Positions 9,173 through 17,854 of a DNA stretch of 64,000 nucleotides are shown in pieces. A program made the position numbers and the translations under genes. Source of the DNA: Cupriavidus basilensis (lineage in GTDB: Bacteria > Pseudomonadota > Gammaproteobacteria > Burkholderiales > Burkholderiaceae); NCBI RefSeq assembly GCF_000832305.1, contig NZ_CP010537.1, positions 1,116,001 through 1,180,000 on the forward strand, in the 5' to 3' direction. Numbering within the stretch: position 1 is the first letter of the stretch; each line of letters begins with the position of its first letter. Below the pieces are notes generated by a model. It ran no database searches. It was not told where the DNA came from and was given only the letters and a program-made list of their open reading frames with translations.

Positions 9173-11419
9173 TCAGACAGACTGAGGCAGGGGCATGGAC
9201 CGGAATCGCGTCCCTGTCGCATGGAACATGGCACTCGCTACGGCCGGCGCCGTCGGTCCGAGCACAACCTCGCCACAGCCCTGGGGCGGCCTGTCACTTT
9301 CAAGAATGGTAACTTCCACGTTCGGCATCTCCGCCAATTGCAGCAGCGGATAGTCGTGGAAGCTACTTTGCCGGATGGCTCCTTTGTCAAAGGTGAGCTC
9401 GCTTTTGAACGTATTGGTCAGCGCAAAGCCAATCCCGCCCTCCATATTGGCCTTGATCAGCCCCGGGTTGACCGCGCGCCCCGCATCGACTCCGCAGACG
9501 GCTCGCTTCAGCTTGACTCGCCCCTGCACGACCTCAAGCTCGATGACCAAAGCGACGTAGGTCTGAAAGCCCTCTCCCCGCCCCGTGTAGACATTGAATG
9601 CCATCCCGCGAAAAACTCCCGGGCCCGCCTCGCGTTCCCATTGCGCGGCCTTCGCTGTCGCATCCAGCACCCTAAGCGCCAGTGGCTGCTCGGCAAGCAG
9701 TTTTCGTCGATATTGGTAATCGTCAGCGCCCGCCGCATGAGCAAGCTCGCTGACGAAGCTCTCCAGGAAAAACACACTTGACGTACTGCCGACACTGCGC
9801 AGGAAGCTCAGCGGAATGGGTTGCTTGACATCGACCGCATCGACGAGGAGATGCGGCACACGATAGATCAGGTCGTATATCGACTCGACCATGGTCTCAT
9901 CCCATCCACCGACCGCGGCCATCTTGTCCTGCTTGATCACACCGTACAGGGACTGGCCGGAAATCCTCGCATGCAAGGCAAGCGGCATCCCGCCATCACC
10001 CAGCACTGCACGAAAGCGGCCTGCGGCACCGGGCCGATAGTATGAGTGCCGCGTGTCATCCTCCCTCGAGCGGATAACCTTGACGGGCTTGCCGACAGCC
10101 TTTGAGGCGGCTGCCGCATGCAACGCGAAGTCAGGCAGGTATTTCCGGCCAAAGCTGCCGCCGAGATAGACTGTGTGGACGGTCACCTTGTCCGGGGGCA
10201 GTCCAAATGCCTTCCCCAGTTCCCCGCGAAGAAAATCCTGTCCCTGGAAGGGACCCCAGGCCTCGATCTCCCCTTCGCGGACATCGACGGTGGCGACGAC
10301 CGGTTCCATGGTGGCATGCGCGACATATGGCGTGTGGTAGTCGGCGGAAACAACGACACGCTTGCCCGGTCCGTTCAGGATTTCTTCCGGGTTTCCGATC
10401 CTTCTCGCCACGGGAGCATCCTTGCTATCAAGCCCCTCGACGAATTGCTTGCGGATCAGGTCGCTCGATGTATTTCGTGCCGCACCGGCGTCGAACTCGA
10501 TATCCAGCGCATCCAGGGCCTGCTTGGCAGTCCAATAGGAATTGGCAACAACGATTACCGTGTTGCGCGTGGGCACCGGCCACAGTGACGTGACCACGAT
10601 GGCCTTCACGCCTTCGCGCTTGCGAATCTCGGCTTCGTTGCGAATGCGCACGATGCTACCCGTCACGCTAGGCGCCATGCGCACCGCGCCGATCAGCATG
10701 CCCGGCACCTCGACATCCATCCCGAAGACCGCACTACCGTCCACTTTCGGCGGTGTGTCTACACGACGGAGGTTCTTGCCGATCAGCGAATGCTCCGAGG
10801 GCACCTTCATCCTCGGATGTGGATTGATGCGCAGTTTGATGGCATCCGCAACCACCTCGCCATAGCCGATGCTGCGCCCGGTTGCGGGGTGAATCACACG
10901 CCCCGTTCGGGTCGTGCATTGGGACGAGCGGACCCCCAGCCGCTGCGCACCCGCGCGCAGCAGCACATCCCGGGCTTGCGCGCCGGCGAGGCGCATTCGC
11001 TCAAAGAAGTAGGTCATGGACATGGAAGCGCCGGTGTATTGCTGCAGCGGCTCGTCCCCGGCATCGTTCCGATATGCGTCTCGCGCAGTGACGAATTTGA
11101 CCGAGATGTTCTCCCAGTCTGCATCCATCTCGTCCGCGAGCACTTGCGGCAATCCTGTATAGATGCCCTGGCCGAACTCACACTGCGACACGCCGATGAT
11201 GGTATGGCCGGATGGCTCGATCCAGATCCAGTCGCTGACCTCGACCTCCGCGGCGGGCGTCCCGGAGTGCTTCTCGGACAATGAGTACACGACCGGTATG
11301 GCCAGGCTTCCTGCCGCGGGGATCGCGAGAAGTGCCACGGCGCTTTTCAGCAAGCGGCGGCGTTGTGGTGACTTCACATCCGAGCTTTCGTTGCTGTCAT
11401 TTCTTTGAAGCGGCGTCAT
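9173..11419 (-). CDS. Molybdopterin-binding large subunit of a xanthine-oxidase-family hydroxylase (IorB-like)
   Basis: 748 residues. A twin-arginine-type N-terminus ([20 protein letters not shown], about residues 19-38) suggests Tat export or membrane anchoring. The body matches the isoquinoline 1-oxidoreductase beta-subunit type: [73 protein letters not shown] and a C-terminal [19 protein letters not shown]. Such enzymes hydroxylate N-heteroaromatic rings or aldehydes using water, passing electrons through a separate 2Fe-2S subunit, whose gene overlaps this one by 23 bp. No cytochrome c domain or separate cytochrome subunit is visible, so the electron acceptor is open. Substrate unknown; N-heterocyclic or aldehyde compounds are the usual range. 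Confidence 0.9.
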   Translation of the reverse strand: MTPLQRNDSNESSDVKSPQRRRLLKSAVALLAIPAAGSLAIPVVYSLSEKHSGTPAAEVEVSDWIWIEPSGHTIIGVSQCEFGQGIYTGLPQVLADEMDADWENISVKFVTARDAYRNDAGDEPLQQYTGASMSMTYFFERMRLAGAQARDVLLRAGAQRLGVRSSQCTTRTGRVIHPATGRSIGYGEVVADAIKLRINPHPRMKVPSEHSLIGKNLRRVDTPPKVDGSAVFGMDVEVPGMLIGAVRMAPSVTGSIVRIRNEAEIRKREGVKAIVVTSLWPVPTRNTVIVVANSYWTAKQALDALDIEFDAGAARNTSSDLIRKQFVEGLDSKDAPVARRIGNPEEILNGPGKRVVVSADYHTPYVAHATMEPVVATVDVREGEIEAWGPFQGQDFLRGELGKAFGLPPDKVTVHTVYLGGSFGRKYLPDFALHAAAASKAVGKPVKVIRSREDDTRHSYYRPGAAGRFRAVLGDGGMPLALHARISGQSLYGVIKQDKMAAVGGWDETMVESIYDLIYRVPHLLVDAVDVKQPIPLSFLRSVGSTSSVFFLESFVSELAHAAGADDYQYRRKLLAEQPLALRVLDATAKAAQWEREAGPGVFRGMAFNVYTGRGEGFQTYVALVIELEVVQGRVKLKRAVCGVDAGRAVNPGLIKANMEGGIGFALTNTFKSELTFDKGAIRQSSFHDYPLLQLAEMPNVEVTILESDRPPQGCGEVVLGPTAPAVASAMFHATGTRFRSMPLPQSV

Positions 11420-11843
11420 GGATGGCCTCCCGAATTCGGTGATAAGTCGCGCATCGACACAGGTTCGTCATTGCCTGGTCGATCTGTTCATCTGTAGGTT
11501 TCGGATAGTTTTTCAACAGTGCGGCAGCGGACATGATCATCCCTGACTGACAATAGCCGCACTGCGGTACATCCTTCTCGATCCATGCCAGCTGGATCGG
11601 ATGAGATCGGTTCTTCGACAGTCCTTCAATCGACGTTACGGTTCTGCCGGTAACGTGCTTTACTGGGACCGAGCACGAGCGTACCGGCACGCCATCGAGG
11701 TGTACTGTGCATGCGCCGCACATACCAATACCGCAACCAAACTTCGTGCCCGTCAGCTTGAACTGTTCGCGGATCACCCACAGCAACGGGGTCTCGACGT
11801 CACCGTCGAACGTGACTTGCCTGCCATTGAGGTTGAACTTCAC
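11397..11843 (-). CDS. 2Fe-2S subunit of the molybdenum hydroxylase (IorA/NicA-like)
   Basis: 148 residues from a GTG at 11843 preceded by GGAGGTG, which gives [10 protein letters not shown]; a longer frame to 11948 overlaps the porin gene and is rejected. The N-terminal plant-ferredoxin-like cluster ligands are in [15 protein letters not shown] (Cys38, 43, 46) and RSCSV (Cys58). The C-terminal helical cluster has CGYC (Cys96, 99) and [10 protein letters not shown] (Cys130, 132). All eight Cys are present, so both clusters should form. The stop overlaps the start of the large subunit, indicating translational coupling. It transfers electrons from the molybdenum centre to an unidentified acceptor. 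Confidence 0.95.
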   Translation of the reverse strand: MKFNLNGRQVTFDGDVETPLLWVIREQFKLTGTKFGCGIGMCGACTVHLDGVPVRSCSVPVKHVTGRTVTSIEGLSKNRSHPIQLAWIEKDVPQCGYCQSGMIMSAAALLKNYPKPTDEQIDQAMTNLCRCATYHRIREAIHDAASKK

Positions 11844-11883
11844 CAAACACCTCCACCAAATTTGCGCGCCATCGCAGGCACTT

Positions 11884-12963
11884 TCAGAATGAAGTATGAA
11901 TACCGGCACTAACCACTGACTGGTTACGTCCGGAGGAGATACCCACAACGTTCATTGCCGCGACGCCATCGACCGCATGTTGGTACGTCCACAGCGCGTA
12001 CAACTGCGTGCGCTTCGATAGGTAATACATGCTGCCAAGATTGAGTTGATGCCACTTTGTCCTCTCGAATTTGCTGAACGAGTAACCAATATTGACGGCT
12101 GTTGCAGGAGTCGCTTGCCAGCTCAATCCAAGGTCGGCAGCATTCATCGTGCCCTGGGACATCCCCACTCTTAGTGTCGAGCGCGAATACAGCGCATTGA
12201 CGGAAATCGGCAGGGTCTCCAATCGATAACCGCCACCAATCCCTCCCGCCTTGAATGAATCGATCGGAAGGGCTCTGCCGGCGGCAAGGCCTTGACCCAT
12301 GGCCTGCGCGATTCCGGTTGTGCCATTGATATCAAACGCGCGCCCATTGGCGTCGGTGTATGCAATTGCAAGGTTCAGTCTCGCGCCTGCATACGTGCCC
12401 GCAAAGCTATACGTGCGGTTTGCGCTTCTGTCTCCCGGTACCTCGCCGAGGCCATACATTGCACTGGCCTGCATGCCGCCAAAGACTGGTGTGCGATAGG
12501 TAATCGCATTGTCTACCGGGAACTGACTCGAAAGCCCATCCAGGTTGCCGGGGTGGTACAGATAGAAATTGAACAACTGGTAGCCGTTGCTCCACTGCCC
12601 AAGCTTGTCTGCCGTGAAGTCGACTTGCCTGCCGAGCTTGACGATCCCCAGTTTGCCTTCGAGCCCAATCCATGAAGCACGGTTGAATAGCTTCCCCGCT
12701 GCGATCATCGAACCACTGTCGGTGAGGAAGCCGTTTTCCAACTGGAACAGTGCCTTCATTCCTCCACCGAGGTCCTCTGTTCCGCGGATCCCAAAAAGGT
12801 CTGGCTGGGAGATTCCGGCATCCATGCGCACTGAGCCGTGGCCTTGGATATTGCTGATCCATGGGACGGATTCATCCATGCTTCCATACAGGGTTAGTTG
12901 ACCCTGTGCGAGCGCCGCGTTCACACAACCGAACGTCAGCGCCAAGATAACTCTGAGTTTCAT
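11884..12963 (-). CDS. Gram-negative trimeric porin (Burkholderiales type)
   Basis: 359 residues with a signal peptide ending near ALAQG (residues 1-20). The mature N-terminus [19 protein letters not shown], the [20 protein letters not shown] and [20 protein letters not shown] blocks, and the aromatic C-terminus ([10 protein letters not shown]) are typical of porins related to OmpC/Omp32. It probably allows entry of the cluster substrate across the outer membrane. It is 40 bp upstream of the 2Fe-2S gene, with its own copy of the shared operator 40-63 bp before its start. Confidence 0.95.
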   Translation of the reverse strand: MKLRVILALTFGCVNAALAQGQLTLYGSMDESVPWISNIQGHGSVRMDAGISQPDLFGIRGTEDLGGGMKALFQLENGFLTDSGSMIAAGKLFNRASWIGLEGKLGIVKLGRQVDFTADKLGQWSNGYQLFNFYLYHPGNLDGLSSQFPVDNAITYRTPVFGGMQASAMYGLGEVPGDRSANRTYSFAGTYAGARLNLAIAYTDANGRAFDINGTTGIAQAMGQGLAAGRALPIDSFKAGGIGGGYRLETLPISVNALYSRSTLRVGMSQGTMNAADLGLSWQATPATAVNIGYSFSKFERTKWHQLNLGSMYYLSKRTQLYALWTYQHAVDGVAAMNVVGISSGRNQSVVSAGIHTSF

Positions 12964-13002
12964 TCGATAGCCTTATGTGGAGAATTCGGTCTTCCTTGAG
13001 TC

Positions 13003-13026
13003 GTAATTGCCACAAATGGAAATTAC
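13003..13026. promoter_or_regulatory. Operator 2 upstream of the porin gene
   Basis: GTAATTGCCA-CAAA-TGGAAATTAC has 10-bp arms with one mismatch and matches the core at 7955-7992 and 14673-14696. It lies 40 bp before the porin start, where a repressor would cover the promoter. Confidence 0.7.
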
Positions 13027-13044
13027 TGTCAAAAAAATGCAAGA

Positions 13045-14532
13045 TCAGGGCGTTTGTGGAACCGAGGACGCTTCTTCTAGTGTTCGACCGCTTGTCTCTT
13101 CCCCGAAGAGCCCCACCGCCAACGCCGCGGCAAATGCGACTCCGGCGATTGCGCCAAAAGATGTGTTGAGCGTACCCCTGGCAACGAACCAGCCGATCAT
13201 CGAGGGGCAGACAATGGAAGCAAAGCGCAACATCGCGCTCGACACGCCAACACCCATGGTGCGGATCTGAGTCGGATAGAGCTCTGGCGTATAGACGTAA
13301 CAACCGATAAATGCGGCGGCCGAGAAACCGAATGCCGTGGAAATGCAGAGGGCTGTGGATGCAGCGGTCATCGGCGCGAAAACGATGGGGGCAAGCATCG
13401 CCACGCCCGTGCATAGCCATGTCATGGTCATCCACAACCGACGCCCGAAGCGGTCAATCGCGATAGCGCAGGCCGCAGAGCCGATGATTCCTGCAAGAGA
13501 CGTATATGTTCCAAACTTGAGCGCGGTCGCCAGGTCAACGTGAAACTCTTGCCGATAAATGGTGGGCATCCAGGCGGTAACCCCCGCCGTTACAAAACCG
13601 CCGGCGAACCAAAGGGTGAACAGCACAAGAGTGCGTCGCAGCAAGGGCGGACGGAACAGGCTCTGCCACGAGACTCCGGTTCCCCGCCGTACCGCACTTG
13701 CGTTCGGTTGCGCGGGGATGCCGGGCAGGCTGGGAACATCGACCGTCCGGCAGGATTTCCGGAAGCGATCAAGAGCGGCATCCGCTTCCTGGAAACGTCC
13801 CTTTGACGCTAGCCACCGGGGGGATTCAGGGAGGAAACGGCGCATGCACAGCGCGATCAATGCGGGCAACGCACCGATGAAGAACATGGCCTGCCAGCCC
13901 AGATTCGGGACGGCCCACATGCCGGCCAGGCTGGCAGTAAACAGTCCGATCGGGAAGATCAGTTCATAGAAGAGGACGAAGCGGCCGCGATGGCCGGCCT
14001 TTGCCAACTCATTGATGTAAGTCGCTGCAACTGGCAATTCGCCCCCGAGCCCGAGACCCTGAATGAATCGATAAACCATGAAGCTCACCGGTCCACCCGC
14101 AAAGCCGCATGCCAGACTGCCAAGTGCGAAGATGGCTACCGACAGGCTGGCACAGCGAAGCCGTCCAATCTTGTCCGCGAGATAGGAGAAGCCCAGCGAC
14201 CCGAGAAGCTGACCTAGATATCCAATGGATATGATGTAGCCGACCTGCTCAAGGGACAGGGACCACACCTTGATCAGCACGGGCATCGCGGCAGCAATAG
14301 CGAGCACATCGAAGCCGTCGAAGAAGGTCGCGCTCCCGACAATGACACGCGCGAGCCGGTGCAGCGGCGTGAGTGGCATGGCCTCCACCTGCGCCACGAT
14401 GCGCCCCTCGTTGTCGGCGTTGGCATCGCCAGGTCGCACGCCTGTCGCATCAGGGATAGTACCGTTGGATGCCCGGCAATCAGGGGATAGCCCCAGATCG
14501 CCTTTCGTGATTTTCGTTCCCGATATGTTCAT
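13045..14532 (-). CDS. MFS transporter, aromatic acid:H+ symporter (AAHS)-like
   Basis: 495 residues from the ATG at 14532 (MNISGTKITKG). The frame is open up to 14709, but that would place the start inside the shared operator. After a polar N-terminus of about 55 residues come 12 predicted membrane segments. The AAHS-like motif ATFFDGFDVLAIAAAMPVLI is in helix 1 and the MFS motif A appears as YLADKIGRLRCAS in the loop between helices 2 and 3; FLPESPRWL follows helix 6. AAHS carriers import benzoate-like and heteroaromatic acids. It is the first gene of the minus-strand catabolic cluster, 81 bp before the porin gene. Confidence 0.9.
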   Translation of the reverse strand: MNISGTKITKGDLGLSPDCRASNGTIPDATGVRPGDANADNEGRIVAQVEAMPLTPLHRLARVIVGSATFFDGFDVLAIAAAMPVLIKVWSLSLEQVGYIISIGYLGQLLGSLGFSYLADKIGRLRCASLSVAIFALGSLACGFAGGPVSFMVYRFIQGLGLGGELPVAATYINELAKAGHRGRFVLFYELIFPIGLFTASLAGMWAVPNLGWQAMFFIGALPALIALCMRRFLPESPRWLASKGRFQEADAALDRFRKSCRTVDVPSLPGIPAQPNASAVRRGTGVSWQSLFRPPLLRRTLVLFTLWFAGGFVTAGVTAWMPTIYRQEFHVDLATALKFGTYTSLAGIIGSAACAIAIDRFGRRLWMTMTWLCTGVAMLAPIVFAPMTAASTALCISTAFGFSAAAFIGCYVYTPELYPTQIRTMGVGVSSAMLRFASIVCPSMIGWFVARGTLNTSFGAIAGVAFAAALAVGLFGEETSGRTLEEASSVPQTP

Positions 14533-14672
14533 AACTATCCCAACAGAATCAAAGTTAAACCGTCTGACAACACCAGGGCACTTGCCAGCTATGCCCGACT
14601 CAAATGCGCTCGGATGTGAGCCTTCGTCGACCTGCTGGCACCTCGCAATGCTGCCGATTTCAGCGCGCGCGC

Positions 14673-14696
14673 TTAATTGCCATATGTGGCAATAAT
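14673..14696. promoter_or_regulatory. Operator 3 upstream of the MFS gene
   Basis: TTAATTGCCA-TATG-TGGCAATAAT repeats the core and the same TATG spacer as the site at 7955-7992. It lies about 140 bp before the MFS start and marks the right edge of the regulon; immediately beyond it begins IS110 remnant DNA. Confidence 0.7.
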
Positions 14697-14756
14697 AGGT
14701 GTTGGGCATTGACTTTATCTGTAGGGGTTTTCCTCTACGGGGTATTGGAATGGAAG

Positions 14757-14856
14757 GGACTTCCCCGTCGCAAAGTTGCGGTGGAAGCCGCCGGTTGGCA
14801 CCGAAGCGCCATGATGGCGTGTCTAAACTGCATCACAACCAACGAAGGGGAAGTCC
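14757..14856 (+). mobile_element. Probable left-end non-coding part of an IS110-family remnant
   Basis: GGACTTCCCC at 14757-14766 and its perfect complement GGGGAAGTCC at 14847-14856 bracket the stretch just before the transposase start. IS110 elements keep a structured non-coding end that encodes the bridge RNA; whether any of that survives here cannot be judged by eye. Confidence 0.4.
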
Positions 14857-15000
14857 ATGGCTATCGCTACCGTTGGAATCGATCTCGCCAAGAGGGTGCT
14901 GCCATTCATGGCGTCGACGCGGCCGGCAAGGTGGTGCTGGTCAAGCCGAAGGTCGCGCGCGAAGCGACTCATGCAACTGCGAGGGAGCGGCCCCACGAAC
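14857..15000 (+). pseudogene. IS110-family transposase, N-terminal remnant with frameshift
   Basis: The start MAIATVGIDLAK is the DEDD-domain opening of IS110-family transposases. After about 14 codons the homologous reading continues in another frame as HGVDAAGKVVLVKPKVAR, so an indel has broken the gene. Beyond about 15000 no recognisable transposase remains, against a normal length of some 340 residues. The remnant lies between the shared-operator MFS gene and the XRE gene and marks an old insertion at the cluster border. Confidence 0.75.
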
Positions 15001-15062
15001 TCTCGCGCCGATGCCCGGCTTGTTCGTGCGGTTGGGCCTCCCGAGCCGACTGGTGTTGACGC

Positions 15063-15314
15063 TTAGAGCTTGGCAACACCCATCAACTCCGCGACCGCAA
15101 CGTCAAGCGCAGTCGCAATTCTCAAAAGATGCATCATTCCCAGGTTTTGTCCTCCCCGCTCCACCGAACTCATATAGGAGCGGTCGATGCCGGCCCGATG
15201 GGCAAGCTCTTCCTGGGAAAGGTCACGCCGAAGGCGGACCTCTCTGATCGCGGATCCCAACTGAACAAGAGGGGGGGGGGCGGCACCACCGTGCCTTGGG
15301 GAAGCTATTGGCAT
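15063..15314 (-). CDS. XRE-family helix-turn-helix regulator with poly-C tract in its 5' end
   Basis: 83 residues from the ATG at 15314, one base after the stop of the YdcF-family gene. The HTH spans about residues 18-75: LGSAIREVRLRRDLSQEELA then HRAGIDRSYMSSVERGGQN, a standard Cro/CI-type domain, with no effector domain. Codons 11-15 contain a run of ten C on the coding strand (G on the plus strand, 15271-15280) encoding Ala-Pro-Pro-Pro. A one-base slip there would shift the frame before the HTH, and no in-frame Met precedes the HTH core. This could be a slippage switch or an assembly error. Confidence 0.8.
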   Translation of the reverse strand: MPIASPRHGGAAPPPLVQLGSAIREVRLRRDLSQEELAHRAGIDRSYMSSVERGGQNLGMMHLLRIATALDVAVAELMGVAKL

Positions 15315-15315
15315 T

Positions 15316-16164
15316 TCAGAATTCACGCAATACCCAGCCACTGATGAACGCAAAGTACTCACGCAGCCAGGCGTTGTAGCGCAAGTAAAGCGGCGTTGGC
15401 GCTCCTGCGCCAGACACGGCCTGGAACCCGGCCTTACGCGCGATCCGCTTTGCGCGCACCAGATGAAAATCACTGGTCACCAGCACCAGCGGGTCTGCGG
15501 CGCTCACGCCCTGTTGCGCAAGCAACCGGTGGCTGAAGAGCAGGTTTTCCTCCGTGCTGGTGCTGCGGTCTTCCCGGATCAGGCGCTCCGGTGCCAGGCC
15601 GTGCGCGATCAGGTAGTCCGCCATGATGTCCGCCTCACTGCACTGCAGCCCGAAATCCTGGCCGCCACTCACCACGACTCGCGCCGCTGGCCATTGCCGC
15701 GCCAGCGCCAGCCCTTTGTCCAGCCGTGCGGCCAGGGTGGGCGACGCGGCGCAGCGCGGCGTGCCGGAACCCAGTATGAGGATGGTGTTTGCCGCCGGTC
15801 CGGTTGCCGGGAAGTTCGCGTTGCTGGCGCTGATGAAATAGAAGAACATCCCGAGCGTCACCAGCCATGCGGCAAATGCGGTGCGGCCCAGCGCCCAGAT
15901 CCATCGGCGCCGTGGGCTGGCCGCGCGCCATCGCACGACCTGCTCCCAGCGCCATGACAGCGCGAGAAAGGCCGCGCCGATCGCCAGAGGGAGGACGACT
16001 CCGAAGTTGAACAGCCCCATCAGCATCAGGGCGATGGCATCGGCCACCAGCAGTGCGCCAAGCAGGGCAAGGCAGGCGCGCCGCCAGAATGCGCCAGTCT
16101 TCAAGTCATGCATTGTCGTTCGGACCCAAATTGGCGCAGTGCCGGCGTTCGGCCCACGCATCAT
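15316..16164 (-). CDS. YdcF family (DUF218/ElyC-like) membrane protein
   Basis: 282 residues if the ATG at 16164 is used, which overlaps the exonuclease stop as ATGA; an internal Met at 16113 would also fit. Three hydrophobic segments (about residues 30-52, 53-70, 90-112) precede a DUF218 domain with NTILILGSGTP, RVVVSGGQDFG, DRSTSTEENLLFSHRLL and LVTSDFHLVRAKRIARKAGF. Family members such as ElyC and SanA act in envelope or peptidoglycan-precursor homeostasis; no catalytic function is firmly assigned. Probably cotranscribed with the flanking exonuclease and XRE genes. Confidence 0.88.
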   Translation of the reverse strand: MMRGPNAGTAPIWVRTTMHDLKTGAFWRRACLALLGALLVADAIALMLMGLFNFGVVLPLAIGAAFLALSWRWEQVVRWRAASPRRRWIWALGRTAFAAWLVTLGMFFYFISASNANFPATGPAANTILILGSGTPRCAASPTLAARLDKGLALARQWPAARVVVSGGQDFGLQCSEADIMADYLIAHGLAPERLIREDRSTSTEENLLFSHRLLAQQGVSAADPLVLVTSDFHLVRAKRIARKAGFQAVSGAGAPTPLYLRYNAWLREYFAFISGWVLREF

Positions 16165-16781
16165 TGCGCCTGGCTCTCACCCAGAGAGCGCAGGAGAGCC
16201 GGCACCTTGGCGCCGCTGGTGGCCTGCACGCGGGTGATGAGGTCGTAATCCACCCGGCGCATGCCGTAGGTCTCGGCGATATCGTGTTGCAGACGGTGCC
16301 AGAGGTGGCAGGTCATCTGCGCGTCGGCCATGGCCCGGTGGGCGCGTCCGGCCTTCGGCAGGCGCAGCATATCCACCAGCGTTGACAACCTGTGGTTCTG
16401 CGCATGCGGGTAGACGCGCCGCGAAACGAGCATCGTGCAGGCGAAGGCCTGATCGGCCGGCATGCCCAGCAGCGAGAGCTCGGCTTGCCAGAACCTGCGG
16501 TCGAACCCCGCGTTGTGGGCCACCACGGGATGCTTGCCGACGAACTGGGCCACCTCCCGCATCACCTTTGACGCGGCGGGTGCCGACGCGATCATGTCGT
16601 TGGTGATGCCGGTGAGGCGCACGACGTCCGAGGGAATGCGTCTGCCCGCGTTCATCAGGCTTTGATACTGGTCGACGATTTCGCCGCCGCGCAGCAGCAC
16701 GACTGCGATTTCCGTGGCCCGGTCGCCTTGACGCGGTGACAGTCCTGTCGTTTCAAAATCCAGAACCGCAACGGTCTGCAT
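16161..16781 (-). CDS. 3'-5' exonuclease, DnaQ/PolC-type
   Basis: 206 residues from the ATG at 16781. Exo I motif VLDFETTGLSP, Exo II VVAHNAGFDRRFW and Exo III HRAMADAQMT give the DEDDh metal-binding residues. It contains only the proofreading-like nuclease domain, similar to stand-alone DNA polymerase III epsilon-like proteins. It overlaps the YdcF gene by 4 bp and follows the MpaB-like gene by 55 bp. Likely acts in DNA repair or nucleotide turnover. Confidence 0.92.
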   Translation of the reverse strand: MQTVAVLDFETTGLSPRQGDRATEIAVVLLRGGEIVDQYQSLMNAGRRIPSDVVRLTGITNDMIASAPAASKVMREVAQFVGKHPVVAHNAGFDRRFWQAELSLLGMPADQAFACTMLVSRRVYPHAQNHRLSTLVDMLRLPKAGRAHRAMADAQMTCHLWHRLQHDIAETYGMRRVDYDLITRVQATSGAKVPALLRSLGESQAQ

Positions 16782-16836
16782 GATGTTCTTTTCCTGTTTC
16801 CTGTTGTTGGTGAATCGCCCGCCCCGGCGTGGCCGG

Positions 16837-17787
16837 TCAGGACGGCTGCATCGCCCGCCGCCGCGCGCGCGCCGCCAGGCCGCTGCCCAAGGCCCAGCGC
16901 AATGTGGGCGCCAGCACGCGCATCCCGGCCAGCGAGACCGGACGGCGGATCGCGGTGCTGCCATGCAGCCCGAGTTCGCGCTGCGCCCAGCGCGGCAATA
17001 GCGCAATGCCAGCGTCTCCCATGACCCGCACCGCCGGCACCAGCAGCGGGCTGGCCACCGGCATGGCCATGACCAACCGCACCACTTCGCGGGTGCGCTC
17101 GCTCACCACCAGCTGAGGGCGCATGCGCTCCAGGTAGCCGGCGATGGCGTCGGCGCTGCGTGGCACGCCGGTGGCGCCCAGGCGCTCGGCGATCTGTGCC
17201 ACCTCCGCGTAGTAGCGGTCCTGCTCGGTGACCGAGAGCGGGCCGACGTAGCGCAGGTAGGCGGTGAGAAAGCTCGACACCTCGGCCACATGCACCCAGG
17301 TCAGCAACGCCGGATCGTCGGCCGCGTAGGGGCGGCCATCTGGCGCCGTGCCCTTGATCGCCGCGTGGATGCGCCTGACCCGGTCAATCAGCGCTAGCGC
17401 ATCGGCGCGGTTGCCGTAGGTGGTGCCGGCGATGAACTGCGCGGTGCGGCCGAGGCGGCCCTGCATATCGGTACGGAAGGTGGAATGATCCCACACTCCC
17501 GCCAGCGCCAGCGGATGCATGGTCTGCATCAGCAGGGCGCTGACGCCGCCGGCCAGCATCGCGGGGAAATCCGCGTGCACGCGCCAGCAGACCGCGTCCG
17601 GCCCGAACAGGCCGGGATCTCCGGGCGGGTTGTCGTAGTCGAGGCTGAGGCCGGAGTTGCTGCGGGTCAGGCCCCGCACCTGTGCGCCGGCACGGGCGCG
17701 CAGGCGGTCGAGCAGCCGCCGGGGGAGGGGGGCGGCCTGGGGCGTGGAGGGTGGGGTGCCGGGTTGTTGGCCTTGCGAGCCGCTCAT
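16837..17787 (-). CDS. Oxygenase MpaB family protein (DUF2236)
   Basis: 316 residues from MSGSQGQQPG at 17787; a start 17 codons earlier is also open. The DUF2236 pattern is seen in CWRVHADFPAMLAGGVSALL, MQTMHPLALAGVWDHSTFRT, and LLTWVHVAEVSSFLTAYLRY, whose His and acidic residues would bind haem or iron by family analogy (MpaB, Lcp). The C-terminus is Ala/Arg-rich. It is 67 bp downstream of the quinol oxidase subunit II gene. Substrate unknown. Confidence 0.88.
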   Translation of the reverse strand: MSGSQGQQPGTPPSTPQAAPLPRRLLDRLRARAGAQVRGLTRSNSGLSLDYDNPPGDPGLFGPDAVCWRVHADFPAMLAGGVSALLMQTMHPLALAGVWDHSTFRTDMQGRLGRTAQFIAGTTYGNRADALALIDRVRRIHAAIKGTAPDGRPYAADDPALLTWVHVAEVSSFLTAYLRYVGPLSVTEQDRYYAEVAQIAERLGATGVPRSADAIAGYLERMRPQLVVSERTREVVRLVMAMPVASPLLVPAVRVMGDAGIALLPRWAQRELGLHGSTAIRRPVSLAGMRVLAPTLRWALGSGLAARARRRAMQPS

Positions 17788-17854
17788 AGGTGCCAGGTGT
17801 GCGTGATATGCGAGGTTGATCGACCGCCGCTCAGTCAATGCTCAGTAGCTATGC

